Notes under the pieces: model-generated
Database searches by the model: none
The model's input: the letters and a program-made list of their open reading frames with translations, nothing else
Told to the model about the DNA's origin: nothing
In this document: one piece after another, positions 34,720 through 46,574 of the stretch
How the letters are laid out: each line of letters opens with the position of its first letter
Numbering within the stretch: the first letter of the stretch is position 1
Position numbers and translations under genes: made by a program
NCBI GenBank assembly: GCA_030549335.1
Contig: CM060192.1
Span: 19,968,157 to 20,032,156, forward strand
Origin: Pontederia crassipes
Taxonomy: Eukaryota; Streptophyta; Magnoliopsida; Commelinales; Pontederiaceae
Direction: 5' to 3'
Length of the DNA stretch: 64,000 nucleotides

Positions 34720-35815
34720 CATGATGACACTTGTTGGATAGCTTCCATGAATGAGATGTTGATGTGCAATTTCTTCGTAACTTCCATAAACTTCAGAATT
34801 TGTTGATCATTTTGTACCTTAGTAAATTTTCGGAAAAATATGTAGTGAAGTAGGGTAAAACAGATGTATTTCTTTTGTTGTCACCTTCGGGTGTTGGGTT
34901 GTTGCTCGGGTGTCTTCTCAGCCCTAGGTGTAGGTGACTCCTGAGCTTGACCACTCCCTTTGGCTTGCTTCTTTGGATTGAACTTCATATTCTTAAGTAG
35001 GGTTAGGAAGTTTTGGGCTTTCAAATTGCTTTTCGCTTCTTAGTGAGATGGTCTTTTATTGCTGCCTAGGATTTGGTTTAGGTTGTACAAGAAATTTCCC
35101 TAGTTGACTTGAGGAAAAAAGGAACTTGTTAAGCTATTTGATTATCTAGTGTCTTGTCATAGGCAAACAAGCCTTCAGCCTTCTCAAAGAGCTGCATCAT
35201 GATTTTGTTCTAAACCTCTTGTTGTTTTATGAGGTTTTGTAGCATCTACTCTAATTATGACTTTTCCGCAAGTGATGGAGGTAGTGTTAGATGTTGTTGA
35301 GGTGTAAAGCGAGCTGATGGCTGCCTATTAGAGTATATTTGTTGTTGGTTCTAAGGCTGCCTCGGTAGTTGATAGTGTGTCCCTCAGTAGGAAAAGTAAG
35401 AATGTGACTAGTTCTTAATTCATGTGGCATCGAGTTGTACTATGACTGGTGTGCAAGGGACTAGGGCATTGGTTTGTTCCTCGTTACATGGATGACATAA
35501 TTAAGTTCCGAATAGGCTGGCGCAATAAGAAAAAGATGATTGGCACAAGTCGTATTTGGCTCCGAGAGTGAGATATGGGATGGGAATGACATGAGAAGGT
35601 GGAGGCATTTCGATTGATCTTCTCCATTTTCTTCCTCATAATGCCTTCCACAAAAGATGTGATCTTGTCACAACTCTCAGTTTTAGGAATCTTCAGCTCC
35701 TTTGGACTCATTCTGTTCACTCGATCCTGATCTAGTTTTATAATTCAAAACAAATTTGTTAATGAGATCATAGCCTTCGTTTGCATTCTTAGCCATGAAC
35801 GTGCCCAGGCTACAT
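34720..35815 (-). pseudogene. Athila gag remnant, part 3
   Basis: From the right edge the minus strand reads CSLGTFMAKNANEGYDLINK, directly continuing the gag sense of 46249-46574 across the Tekay-2 insertion. Farther left are Gln-rich broken stretches and, at about 34740-34800, LKFMEVTKKLHINI (the end of gag before the protease). Confidence 0.75.
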
Positions 35816-38194
35816 TGTGACGATGAACCCCAACGGTCAGCCATCACGAGAGGTAAAATAATGATATTATTTATCTTAAAGTTTGATTATAAATAAAGCG
35901 CGGGAATTGTGATTCAAAAAGTTGTCATAAATTTTCCAAAAATTTCGGCATGACCTCTGCATATGGAGGATAATGGCTAAAATGGCGACATGTACATAAA
36001 GTGTATCAATCTCAAAATATAATTTGTCATATGATAAGAAGGGATGAAGTCCATAACATGGCAATAAAAATATAGGAGCATTTCAGCTCAACCTCATGTA
36101 GAACAAAAAGTTGCAATTCTCCAACCAAAGGACACTGATCACAAGATCCAACATTAATTTGCCAAAATTTTTCAAGATTAGAAACTGTGATACATTTAAA
36201 GTTTTTTTTTCGCCATAGGTAGATAATAAACGATTCCTTCCTCACACAGCCTACTCCCAACCACGAATTTCCTAAAATATACCTAGCAGTCATCACCTGC
36301 AAGGAATAAAAAATGAGAGGTAAGCACTATGAGCTTTGTGAGTGGAGGGCACATGAATATAAGAAAAATCAAGAAAATTGATATCCCACATAAAAACTGA
36401 AATAAAAGAAAAATGTATGAGATGATATGACAAAATAGTTACTCTCTTTAACTACAAAGGAAGTAGCATAAAGCGAAGAATATTCCTCACTTAGGGCGTA
36501 TGGCCAATACGATTCCTAAGTAAGTTGTTGTGCGGACTGAGAGTTGCCACCATCCACGGGCTTAATAATTTACTACAACGATATCGTCCTTTTGTAGGAA
36601 AGTGTAACTCATACTATGGATTTAATATTTGCCGTCATGGAATGGTCTTAATGGTTGCCGCACCTACTCGGAGTTGATCAAGCTCCAATGAAATAAAAAT
36701 CTCGCTACAAAGCGATTTTTGTATGATATAATTAATATGATGTATGAAACATGCTCTAGCAAATAAGCAAATCCATGGTTCAATTCCTACCCATTCCGAA
36801 AATCCAAATAAAACATAGAATACGAGAAAGCACCATAAGTTCAAGTAAACAAATAAGATTTCGAATAAATCCAGTTCTGATGCTCCAATGGCATAAAAGT
36901 ACATATTACATATGATGCGAAGAATTCCTTTAAAGAAATCAAAATCCAAATATAAAACTCGTCTTACATCGGCATAAGTGGAAGCTACTAGAGCTTTACT
37001 TAATATTATCATGTAATCCACTCACCTCGGATACGCCTGACAACACATGATGTTCACGTCCAAATAAAATTGACAAGGTGAACAACCTAATCAATATATG
37101 TACCTATAAATCAATTTTCACATATGATTACATTTATTCATAAGTTAAGTAATTCAATTCCTAATGACAGGACTTAACAATTTTTGTTATCAATTAATGT
37201 TTGATATAAGGGGCTAATTAAAAATGCTGAATTAAAATCAAGTTGTTACAGAATCTTATTTTTAGGTTAGTCATATGCACAAACTTGAAATTTAATCTAC
37301 TATTATCTTGGAACAACTTTTGAATAAATGAATCCAAAAATTCTTTCTCTCTCCCTTCCTTTACCAACCTAACAGCCACATTATAACATAATTAACAATC
37401 ATCACAAATTTTAAGTTCAAATTTTAACCAACAAATTAGATGCATACACTTCTTAAGTAAATTCACCAAATCAGTGTATTTGTTTCCCCCAATATTGTGT
37501 TTTACGTTTAGTGCAAAGAAGGGCAGCATTAATATGTGAAAAAGAAAATATAAATCAAAGCCTAATCACATCAAGTAATGCAAACTGATCCTAGTTACTC
37601 TCACCAGAAATTCGAATGGTTCTGGATTCCGGTTCTGACGTGCTCCGATGGCTGCAAGGGCTGGGCGTGAAAAGAAATAGAACAACAATGTCTTCCACAT
37701 GAATGAAGAGAAAAAGAAAAAAAAAATAGTCCAGGGTCTGAACAGCAACTTGATCTGGGAAGGTTCAAAGAACTTACAAGCAAGAAAAATTAGATTCTGC
37801 CCATTCAAAAAAATGCACAAACAAAGGGCCGATGAACTCGATGCAGAGGTGAAAAGGCGAAAAACGAAACTAGCACTAAGAAAAGAGAAAGGTTTAGAAT
37901 TGTTGGTCTCCTACAAATCGATGAACCAAAGATCTTTAGGGGGTTTCATACACTCACCAGATTTGGATCAATGTTGCTGACTTCCGGTGATGGGGATTCC
38001 GACAGCGAGAAGAGGAACTTCCGACGGGTGATGATCCAGCAGCAAGGAAGAAGGGGCGGCCACAATTGCAGGGGGACTTGATTTGTGGGAGAAAAATATG
38101 GGAAAATATTGGTGATTCTAGCAGCAAGGAGAAGAAAAGGGAAGAAGTGATTTGGGAGGGTTTTTGTGGTTTGTAGACACATAAAAGGGAGCAG

Positions 38195-38345
38195 GAATCG
38201 TAGGAAGAAGGGAGGAGGGAGAAGAGGGAAAGAAAGGAGAGGGAAGAAAAAGGAAATGGGGGAAAAAGAAGAAGGAAAGGGAAGAAGAAGGGAGAGGATT
38301 TTAGCCCTCTCGTGAGGAAGGAAGGAAAGAGGAAAGAAAGAAAAA
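38195..38345 (+). repeat. Purine-rich GGAAG tract in Tekay-2 3' LTR
   Basis: About 150 bp of almost only G and A on the + strand, with a matching tract at about 46023-46155 in the partner LTR. Confidence 0.85.
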
Positions 38346-38442
38346 AATGTTTTAAAGTAGATTAATTCGATTTTTTTACTACTTTTTTTTCAACTTTCCT
38401 TCCAAACAAAAATTATTTATAAATATATATATGGTTGAAATA

Positions 38443-38462
38443 TTATATATATATATATATAT
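38443..38462 (+). repeat. (AT)n microsatellite
   Basis: Short AT run near the end of the Tekay-2 3' LTR; the partner LTR lacks the long run. Confidence 0.85.
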
Positions 38463-38559
38463 TTTTTTTGTGTGTGTTGGGTCGGGATCCCATAATTACT
38501 ACACCCAAAAGAAAAATTTCGTCATCGAAATTAATTCTAACCTGAAGAAAAAATTTAGA

Positions 38560-39058
38560 ATAAGTGTGGATATTTCTTGAGCATGTACTCTTCTAGCTCC
38601 CAGATGGCTTCTCTTTCAGTATGATTTTTCCATAGAACCTTGACCATAAGAATTTGTCACCTACGCAACTGACGCACCTCATGTGCCAGTATTTGTATTG
38701 GCTCCTCGTGATAGGTTAGATCTTTTTGTACTTCAATCGGTTGTTCCTCAACTTGTTGATCGCCTCTCAATAAGCTCTTGCGAAGCATCGAAATATGAAA
38801 TACATTATGGATCTTTGCTAAAGCTGGTGGTAAAGCTAAATGATATGCCACGGGCCCTACTCTCTCAAGCTCCTCATAGGGTCCGATGAATCGAGGACTC
38901 AACTTTTCTTTCTTCCCAAACCGAAGGATGCCTTTCCAAGGTGAAATTTTGAGTAACACTTTGTCACCTATTGAATACTCCCATTCTCGTCGAGACTTGT
39001 CAGCTAGCTTCTTTTGTCTGTCTTGTGCGGCCTTAATTTTTTTCCTAAGCAGCTCCAC
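38560..39058 (-). pseudogene. Tekay-2 chromodomain-type C-terminal region
   Basis: Reads REWEYSIGDKVLLKISPWKG, LSPRFIGPYEELERVGPVAY, IHNVFHISMLRKSL and DLTYHEEPIQILAHEVRQLR. After a stop the frame continues MVKVLWKNHTEREAIWELEE. This is the SPRFIGPFEI to VKVLW tail of Tekay/Del polyproteins. Confidence 0.85.
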
Positions 39059-39184
39059 TTTCTCAATTGTCTACTGAACCAACTCTGGCTCTGGCAGCAA
39101 TCTGGTGCCCTCTATATCCCAGCACACTGGAGAGCGACATCTCCTACCATAAAGTGCTTCGTACGGTGCCATTTTAATAGTAGA

Positions 39185-39592
39185 CTAATAGCTATTGTTA
39201 TATGCAAACTCTGCTAAGAGTAGCTTGTTATCCCATCTATCAGCAAAATCTATGGCACTAGCTCGCAACATGTCTTCCAAAATCTGAATTTTTCTTTCCG
39301 CCTGACCATCCGTTTGTGGGTGAAATGTTGTACTAAACTTCAGCTTAGTTCCTAATGATTTGTGTACCCTCTTCCAAAATCTAAAAGTAAATCCGGGATC
39401 TCTGTCGGAGACTATAGATACTGGCACACCATGTAAACGTACTATTTCGTCAATGAATAATCGTGCTAGCCTGTCCAATGAAAAAGTAGTTTTAATCGGC
39501 AAAAAGTGCGTCGACTTTATCAATCGGACCACAATTACCCAAATTGCATTGTGACCCTTTTGAGTGATTGGAAATCCTGTCACGAAGTCCAT
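39185..39592 (-). pseudogene. Tekay-2 integrase core
   Basis: Blocks: FPITQKGHNAIWVIVVRLIK (the first catalytic Asp of VDR has become Val), VSIVSDRDPGFTFRFWK (second Asp), and FHPQTDGQAERKIQILEDML (Glu present). The mutated first Asp alone would abolish strand transfer. Confidence 0.88.
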
Positions 39593-39950
39593 ATTGATAT
39601 CTTCCCATTTTCACTTGGGAATTGGCATAGAAACTAGCTTACCCATCGGGCTCTAGTGTTCGGCCTTCACTTGCTGGCATATCAAGCAATGAGCCACAAG
39701 TTTTGCAATGTCCTCTCTCATCCCAGGTCAATAGTACGTCTCACGAAGATTTCTATACATTTTTGTGGATGTGGGTGTAATGCATATGCTGCATTGTGAC
39801 TCTCCTCCATGATCTCCTCTCGTAGGTCATATGCGCGGGGCACATATAACCTGTCTTACAGCATGAGGGTACCATCTTCATGAACTCTATACTTCTCACT
39901 GGAACCCATTAAGATATCAATGTCTACCTTTTGAGCCTCTTTGATCCTAT
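39593..39950 (-). pseudogene. Tekay-2 integrase zinc-binding domain (broken)
   Basis: The stretch contains, in shifted frames, CLICQQVK-like sense around 39680 and Y-R-N-L-R-E-T around 39740, as in the H-H-C-C domain of Tekay elements. No frame is open for long. Confidence 0.6.
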
Positions 39951-40553
39951 CTAGGAGTATCGCGGTCTGACTCGAAGATTGCACAACAAACCTCCATTGT
40001 CGTCAATCCTGAGGTTGAAGATCATGGTGGTGAGATCCTCAACTGATGAAATTTTGCCTAAATTTTTTGGTGTCACCACATCCCTAAACTTTCGGCTTAA
40101 AGCATTAGCTACTACATTCGCTTTTCCTGGGTGATATTCCAAGGTCAAATCATAATCTTTGATGAATTCCATCCATCTGCGTTGTCTCTGGTTAAGCTCT
40201 TTCTGTGTCTTTAAGTTTCTCAAGCTCTTGTGGTCTGTGAATATTTATACATATTCACCATACAAATAATGCCTCCAAATTTTCAATGCAAACACGATGG
40301 TTGCCAATTCTAGATCATGAGTGGGGTAATTAACCTCATGTGGTTTCAGCTTTCTTGAAGCATAGGCAATTACCTTTCCATTTTGCATAAGAACACAACC
40401 AAGTCCCTGTCGCGAGGCATCACTGTACACTACAAAGTTTTCTCTACCTTGAGGCAAAGTCAGAATCGGTGCAAACACTAGTCGATTCTTTAACTCTTGA
40501 AAACTGCTTTCACACTTATATGTCCAAATGAATTTTACATTCTTCCTCAGCAA
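39951..40553 (-). pseudogene. Tekay-2 RNase H
   Basis: 40245-40553 has [19 protein letters not shown] and [20 protein letters not shown]. 39951-40223 has [20 protein letters not shown] and [15 protein letters not shown]. These are the full set of Ty3 RNase H blocks, split by a frame change near 40235. Confidence 0.88.
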
Positions 40554-40586
40554 CTGTGTAAGTGGTCCTACGATAGTGGAAAAGCT

Positions 40587-41324
40587 CTATACAAAGCTCC
40601 TGTAATAACCAGCAAGACCTAGAAAGCTTCGCACCTCTTTGGCATTTTTCGGTGCTTCCCACTTCACCACGGACTCTATCTTGGATGGATTGACCAAGAC
40701 CCCATCTGCAGATATTACATGTCTAAGGAATACCACTCTATCTATCCAAAACTCACACTTTGAAAATTTAGCATACAACTTATTCTTTCGTACTGTCTCT
40801 AAGATTGATCGCAAGTGCACCTCATGCATATCTGCACTAGGTGAGTAGATAAGAATGTCATCAATGAAAACAATGATAAAAACATCCAAATAATCTCGAA
40901 AGACTCTATTCATTAAATCCATGAATGCAGCTGGTGGCCAAATGGCATGACTAAAAATTCGTAATGGCCATATTGAGTGTGAAATGTTGTTTTCTTCACG
41001 TCATCATCTTTGATCCGCAATTGTAGATCGCAGATCTATTTTCGAAAACATCTTTGCCCCACGTAGTTGATCAAAGAGATCATCAATTCTAGGTAACGGA
41101 TATTTATTTTTTATCATTACCTTATTCAACTGTCTATAATCGATGCACATTCTCATAGTGTCATCTTTCTTTTTCATAAAGAGTACAGGAGCTCCCCAAG
41201 GTGATGCACTTGGTCGAATGAAACCAAGGTCCAATAGCTCCTGCAATTGCTTCTTCAACTCCTCTAACTCCACTGGTGTCATCCTATATGGTGGAATGGA
41301 AATAGCAGCTGTGCCTGGAACCAA
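40587..41324 (-). pseudogene. Tekay-2 reverse transcriptase
   Basis: 41004-41324 carries [57 protein letters not shown] and FSKIDLRS. 40587-40922 carries [16 protein letters not shown] (both catalytic Asp present) and [11 protein letters not shown]. The frames are separated by a frameshift near 41000. Confidence 0.9.
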
Positions 41325-41326
41325 CT

Positions 41327-41881
41327 CTATTTCAAAGTCAATTTCTCTCTTTGGAGGTAAGCCTGGCAGTGCTTTAGGAAATACAAATCATGGATATGTA
41401 CTAAATACGCATCACATCCTTCTAGTAGCATCCTTCTCGCTATCATTGTGGAGATCACATAAGAAGACAAACTTCTCCTATCACCTTGGAATCTTACTTC
41501 CTCTCCGGAAGGAAATTTTAGAATTACCCTTTTGGCATGGCATTCTATCACGGCTTCATAAGTAGATAACCAGTCCATTCCCAGTATAATATCGAACCCA
41601 TGAATATCAATAACGATCAAATCAGCAGCAAACTCCTTCCAACATATCACAAGCACACAATTCTTATATTGTTTGCTAGCAGATAGAGTATCACCCGAAG
41701 GCAATTGAACAGATAATGCAACAGCTAATGCAGAAGGCTCGCCAGACAAAAATGAGGAACATGCATATGAAACAAACGAGTAAGAAGCACCAGGGTCAAA
41801 GAGAGCAATAACACATCTTTGAGCAATGAAGATCGAACATATAACCACCTCAGGACTAGTGGTGGCCTCGTCACGTGTCAT
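41327..41881 (-). pseudogene. Tekay-2 aspartic protease
   Basis: 184 open residues with ALFDPGASYSFVS and DIILGMDWLSTYEAVIECH. The active-site triad reads D-P-G at 41789-41797 where D-S/T-G is expected, so activity is unlikely even though the frame is open. This piece overlaps the end of gag in another frame by 4 bases. Confidence 0.9.
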
Positions 41882-42393
41882 TGCATATACCCTTGGTAAT
41901 CCAACTCGTGTCCTCCAGAAGGTCCTGCTACACCTTTGTCTTTGTTTTGTGCAGCGTTGACAACACTCTTGCCTCCACCAAGCATTTGTCGATGTGCGGG
42001 AGTAGCTTGATGTCCACCTCGTGCATCAGAAACAATGACTGATTTCACGAGGCAATCGGGCCTCTTGTGACCCTTTTCACCGCACGAGAAACATGTGGGC
42101 ATGCCACCCTCAAACTTGCATCTACCCATGTGGAACCTACCGCACGTAGTGCATGGGTCCCTAGTCCCACCTTGTCCTCCAGCACACACCATAATGCCTG
42201 GGGATGGTGCCCATCGTAGTGGTTGAGGATGTCCATCTTGTCTGATCTTTTTGGGATTGAAATTTCTGGGACCCCTATCATTAAATCTTTTATTGTGAAA
42301 TTTTGCACGTCTTTTGCGCTCTTTGATTAGACTCTCCGCTTTAAGGGCTACTTCCTTAGCTTCAGCATAGGTAGCACAATTCATCGCGCCCAT
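41878..42393 (-). pseudogene. Tekay-2 gag C-terminus with zinc knuckle
   Basis: A basic linker, then CTTCGRFHMGRC and a full CCHC knuckle CFSCGEKGHKRPDC. The second motif is the usual nucleic-acid-binding knuckle of gag; the first is the extra half-motif (C-x-x-C...H-x-x-x-C) seen in Tekay/Del gag. Confidence 0.88.
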
Positions 42394-42638
42394 TTGTTCA
42401 TGAACTTAAAAAGACAACTTCTCAATGAAGACAATCTTCTTGTCCTGGTTAGAATAAGCCATGCCTATAGAGTACTGACACAGCTCCTCAAACTTGGTTA
42501 TAAAAGCTGCCACATAGTCCTCCCCTTATCATAGGTAAACGAACTCTTTATTTTACTTCTCATGATGAGAGATAGGAATTAATGCTCCTCAAATTCTTCC
42601 TTGAACTCTGCCCAAGTCCAAGTCACTTCAAAAGTTTC

Positions 42639-42998
42639 TTAGCGATCCTCCCACCAAGTCAGTGCAGCATCAGCCATTAGAAATTCAATGCAAGTCATCT
42701 TTCTCTTATCATCCAGGTTCATCATCTTGAATACACGTTCAAGCCTTTTCATCCAAGCTTTCTCTTTCTTAGGATTTTGTTCACCTTCAAACTCTTCGAC
42801 ACCATTGCTCTTGATTCTCCAAACTAGCATGTCAACACTCCCAGGTAGAACAACATCATCCACCATCACATTTTGTTGTGGCGGCGGCTGTTCAGGTTCA
42901 ACCTTCCCTCCGCCTGGCTGCTGCATGCCTTGATCCACACCGGATCCTCCTGCACCACTCGCTCCCTTACGGAGTCGCTGTTGCCTATTTGGTGCCAT
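42639..42998 (-). pseudogene. Tekay-2 gag N-terminal part
   Basis: Starts MAPNRQQRLRKG, is Gly/Gln/Pro-rich, then the capsid entry EEFEGEQNPKKEKAWMKRLE and ADAALTWWEDR. The central capsid (42400-42640) continues in a broken frame. The ATG at 42998 is the likely polyprotein start. Confidence 0.85.
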
Positions 42999-43555
42999 GC
43001 TGCATATAATTCTTACATTAGCACCATGTAGTCTAGCATTTCATGCTAAATTATATCATAAGCAGTTTCTCCTTTTTTTTTTAAAGTAGAAAGGGATGAT
43101 CAACAAACTAGTGGTCATTCATATTCATTAAATAAGAAGCATTTTTTTTCTATATTTGGGAAATGGTTGGATATTAATTTATTTATTTTTCCAACAGATG
43201 TTGGTTGTAAATAAAAATCTATTTTGTCTCCTTTTTTTTAAGGGACAATCAATGATGTGATACCATGAAATACAATCACCAAAATCAGTAAAGAAAAGAA
43301 AACATTCCAAAACATTTTTTAATCTTTTATTTATGGAACTAGCATGCTTGTTATAACATCATGCCTGAGTCGCAATGTAAGATATTCAATAAATATTCAT
43401 ATAATTATGCATGCCAGGGAACAAAATGTGATATCCGATGACAACAAGCACAACAAAGTATCATAATGCAATATATCACATGTCCTTCTTATACTACCCA
43501 ACTCTACCCACACTCCGTGAATTGGACCTACAACCTAGGCTCTGATACTATAACT
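42999..43555 (-). other. Tekay-2 5' leader and primer-binding site
   Basis: Untranslated leader between gag and the 5' LTR, AT-rich. At 43538-43550 the minus strand reads TAGTATCAGAGCC, close to the tRNA-Met complement TGGTATCAGAGCC, five bases from the LTR edge. Confidence 0.8.
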
Positions 43556-46248
43556 TGTGACGACGGTCAGCCGTCACGAGAGGAAAATAATGATATTATT
43601 TATCTTAAAGTGTGACTACAAATAAAGCGTGGGAATTGTGATTTAAAAAGTTGTCATAAATTTCCTAAAAATTTCGACATGACCTCTGCATACGGAGGAT
43701 AATGGCCAAAATGGCAACATGTACATACAGTGTATCCATCTCAAAATATAATTTGTCATATGATAAGAAGGGACAAAGTCCATAACATGGCAATAAAAAT
43801 ATAGGAGCATTTCAGCTCAACCTCATGTAGAACAAAAAGTAACAAGTCTCCAACCAATGGACACTGAGAACAAAAAGTTACAAGTCTCCAACCAATGGAC
43901 ACTGATCACAAGATCCAATATTAATTTGCCAAAAGTTTTCAAGACTAGAAACTGTGATACATTTAAAGTTTTTTTTTTGCCATAGGTAGATAATAAGGAC
44001 CGATTCCTTCCTCACATAGCCTACTCCCAATCACGAATTTCCTAAAATATACTTAGCAGTCATCACCCGTAAGGAATAAAAAATGAGAGGTAAGCACTAT
44101 GAGCTTTGTGAGTGGAGGGCACATGAATATAAGAAAAATCAAGAAAATCGATATCCCACATAAAAATTGAAATAAAAGAAAAATGTATGAGATGATATGA
44201 CAAAACAGTTACTCTCTTTAACTACAAAGGAAGTAGCATAAAAAGAGGAATATTCCTCATTTAGGGCGTATGGCCAATACGATTTCTAAATAAGTTGTAC
44301 GGACTAAGAGTTGCCACCATCCACGGGCTTAATAATTTACCACTACGATATCGTCCTTGTGTAGGAAAGTGTAATTCATACTATGGATTTAATATTTGCC
44401 ATCATGGAATGGTCTTAATGGTTGCCGCACCTACTCGGAGTTGATCAAGCTCCGATGAAATAAAAATCTCGCTACAAAGCGATTTTTGTATAATATAATT
44501 AATATGATGTATGAAACATGCTCTGGCAAATAAGCAAATCCATGGTTCAATTCCTACCCATTCCGAAAATCCACATAAAACATAGAATACAAGAAAGCAC
44601 CATAAGTTCAAGAAAACAAATCAGATTTCGAATAAATCTAGTTCTGATGCTCCAATGGCATAAAAGCACACATTACATATGATGCGAAGAATTCCTTTAA
44701 AGGAATCAAAATCCAAATAGAAAACTCATCTTACATCGGCATAAGACTATGGAAGCTACTACAACTTTACTTAATATTATCATGTAATTCACTCACCTCG
44801 GATATGCCTGACAACACACGATGTCCAGGTCCAAATAAAATTGACAAGGTGAACAACCTAGTCAATATATGTACCTATAAATCAATTTTCACATATAATT
44901 ACATTTATTCATAAGTTAAGTAATTCAATTCCTAATGACAGGACTTAACAATTTTTGTTATCAATTAATGTTTGATATAAGGGGCTAATTTAAAATGCTG
45001 AATTAAAATCAAGTTGTTACAGAATCTTATTTTCAGGCTAGTCATATGCACAAATTTGAAATTTAATCTACTATTATCTTGGAACAACTTTTGAATAAAT
45101 GAATCCAAAAATTCTTTATCTCTCGCTTCCTTTACCAACCTAATAGCCACATTATAATAATTAACAATCATCACAAATTTTAAGTTCAAATTTTAACCAA
45201 CAAATTAGATGCATACCCTTCTTAAGTAAATTCATCCAATCAGTACATTTGTTTTCCCCAATAATGTGTTTTGCGTTTGGTGCAAAGAAGGACAACATTA
45301 ATATGTGAAAAAGAAAATATAAATCAAGGCCTAATCACATCAAGTAATGCAAACTGATCCTAGTTACTCTCACAAAAAATTAGAATGGTTCTGGATTTCG
45401 ATTCTGACGTGCTCCGATGGCTGCGAGGGTTGGGCGTGAAAAGAAATAGAACAACAATGTCTTCCACACGAATGAAGAGAAAAAGAAGAAAAAGTCAGTC
45501 CAGTGTCTGGAACAGCAACCTGATTTGGGAAGGTTCAAAGAACTTACTAGCAAGAAAAATTAGATTCTGCCCATTCAAAAAAAATGCACAAACAAAGGGC
45601 CGATGAACTCAATGCAGAGGTGAAAAAGCGAAAAATGAAACCAGCACTAAGAAAGGAGAAAGATTCAGAACCGTTGGTCTCCTACAAATTGATGAACCAA
45701 AGATTTTTAGGGGGTTTCATACACTCACCAGATTTGAATCACTGCTGCTGACTTCCGATGATGGGGATTCTGACAGCGAGAAGAGGGACTTCCGGCGGGT
45801 GATGATCCAACAGCAAGGAAGAAGGGGCGGCCTTGTAGGGAGACTTGATTTGGGTGAGAAAAAGATGGGAAAATATTGGTGATTCTAGCAACAAGGAGAA
45901 GAAAAGGGAAGAAGTGATTTGGGAGGGAATATTGGTGATTCTAGCAGCAAGGAGAATAAAAGGGAAGAAGTGATTTGGTAGGGTTTTTGTGGTTTGCAGG
46001 CACATAAAAGGGAGCAGGAATCGTGAGGGAGAAGGGAGGAGGGAGAAGAGGGAAAGGAGGGGGAAGAAAAAGGAAATGGGGGAAAAGAAGAAGGAAAGGG
46101 AAGAAGGGAGAGGATTTTAGCCCTCTCGTGAGGAAGGAAAAAGGAAAGAAAGATTTTTTTCAACTTTCCTTCCAAACAAAAATTATTTATAAATATATAT
46201 ATGGTTGAAATATTTTTTTTTTTGTGTGTGTTGGGTCAGGACCCCACA
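43556..46248 (-). repeat. Tekay-2 5' LTR
   Basis: 2.69 kb from TGTGACGACGG to ACCCCACA. It has a 38-bp duplication at 43830-43903 and a 56-bp duplication at 45872-45983 that the partner LTR lacks. Confidence 0.9.
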
Positions 46249-46574
46249 TGCAAAATGTAAGTAACCTTTTTATTGAGTCGATAGTCCACTATAGAATGCT
46301 TGAATTGTCACCCACTTTTGTGATAAGTGATGGAGATACATTTGTGTCATGTCTTTAAAATCTCTCCCAAGCTTCATGAATGGCTTATGTATCCCTTTGG
46401 TAGAGTGAAGTGACTTGGTTGCACATCCTCACTATTTTTCCATATGGGAAGAACCTTGTCAAGAACGTTATCATCAAGTGCTCCTATGTTTGGATGATCT
46501 AATTTGTATTTTGGATTTATCCCTCAAAGAGAAGGCAAAAAGCCGCAACTTGCCAGCATCACTTGGGATATCTG
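46249..46574 (-). pseudogene. Athila gag remnant, part 2
   Basis: Minus strand reads SDAGKLRLFAFSLRDKSK (at the right edge) and, leftward, KLGRDFKDMTQMYLHHLSQK followed by Q-A-F-Y-S-G-L. These are the gag blocks 'LRLFPFSLRDKA' and 'FYNGL' of Athila/Tat elements. It lies between the Tekay-2 and gag-only copia insertions. Confidence 0.85.

Larger units (their letters stand above)
35816..38494 (-). repeat. Tekay-2 3' LTR
   Basis: 2.68 kb, starting TGTGACGATG and ending near GGGATCCCATA. It carries an extra AACCCCAA at the start relative to its partner, one copy of each segment duplicated in the 5' LTR, a purine-rich tract (38195-38345) and an (AT)n run (38443-38462). Confidence 0.9.
35816..46248 (-). 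mobile_element. Tekay/Del-type Ty3 LTR retrotransposon, element 2
   Basis: A 10.4 kb element inside Athila gag. LTRs are 35816-38494 (3') and 43556-46248 (5'). The minus-strand internal region (38495-43555) encodes gag, zinc knuckle, protease, RT, RNase H, integrase and a chromodomain-type tail. A tRNA-Met-type primer site adjoins the 5' LTR. Flanks read TACAT on the left and, if two terminal bases are shared, CACAT on the right, a plausible mutated 5-bp duplication; the right boundary is uncertain by about 3 bases. Frames are longer than in element 1 but still broken. Confidence 0.9.

Noticed and set aside
37566-38182. Small frames inside the Tekay-2 LTRs
   Set aside because: Non-coding LTR sequence; similar frames appear in the partner LTR without conserved coding changes.
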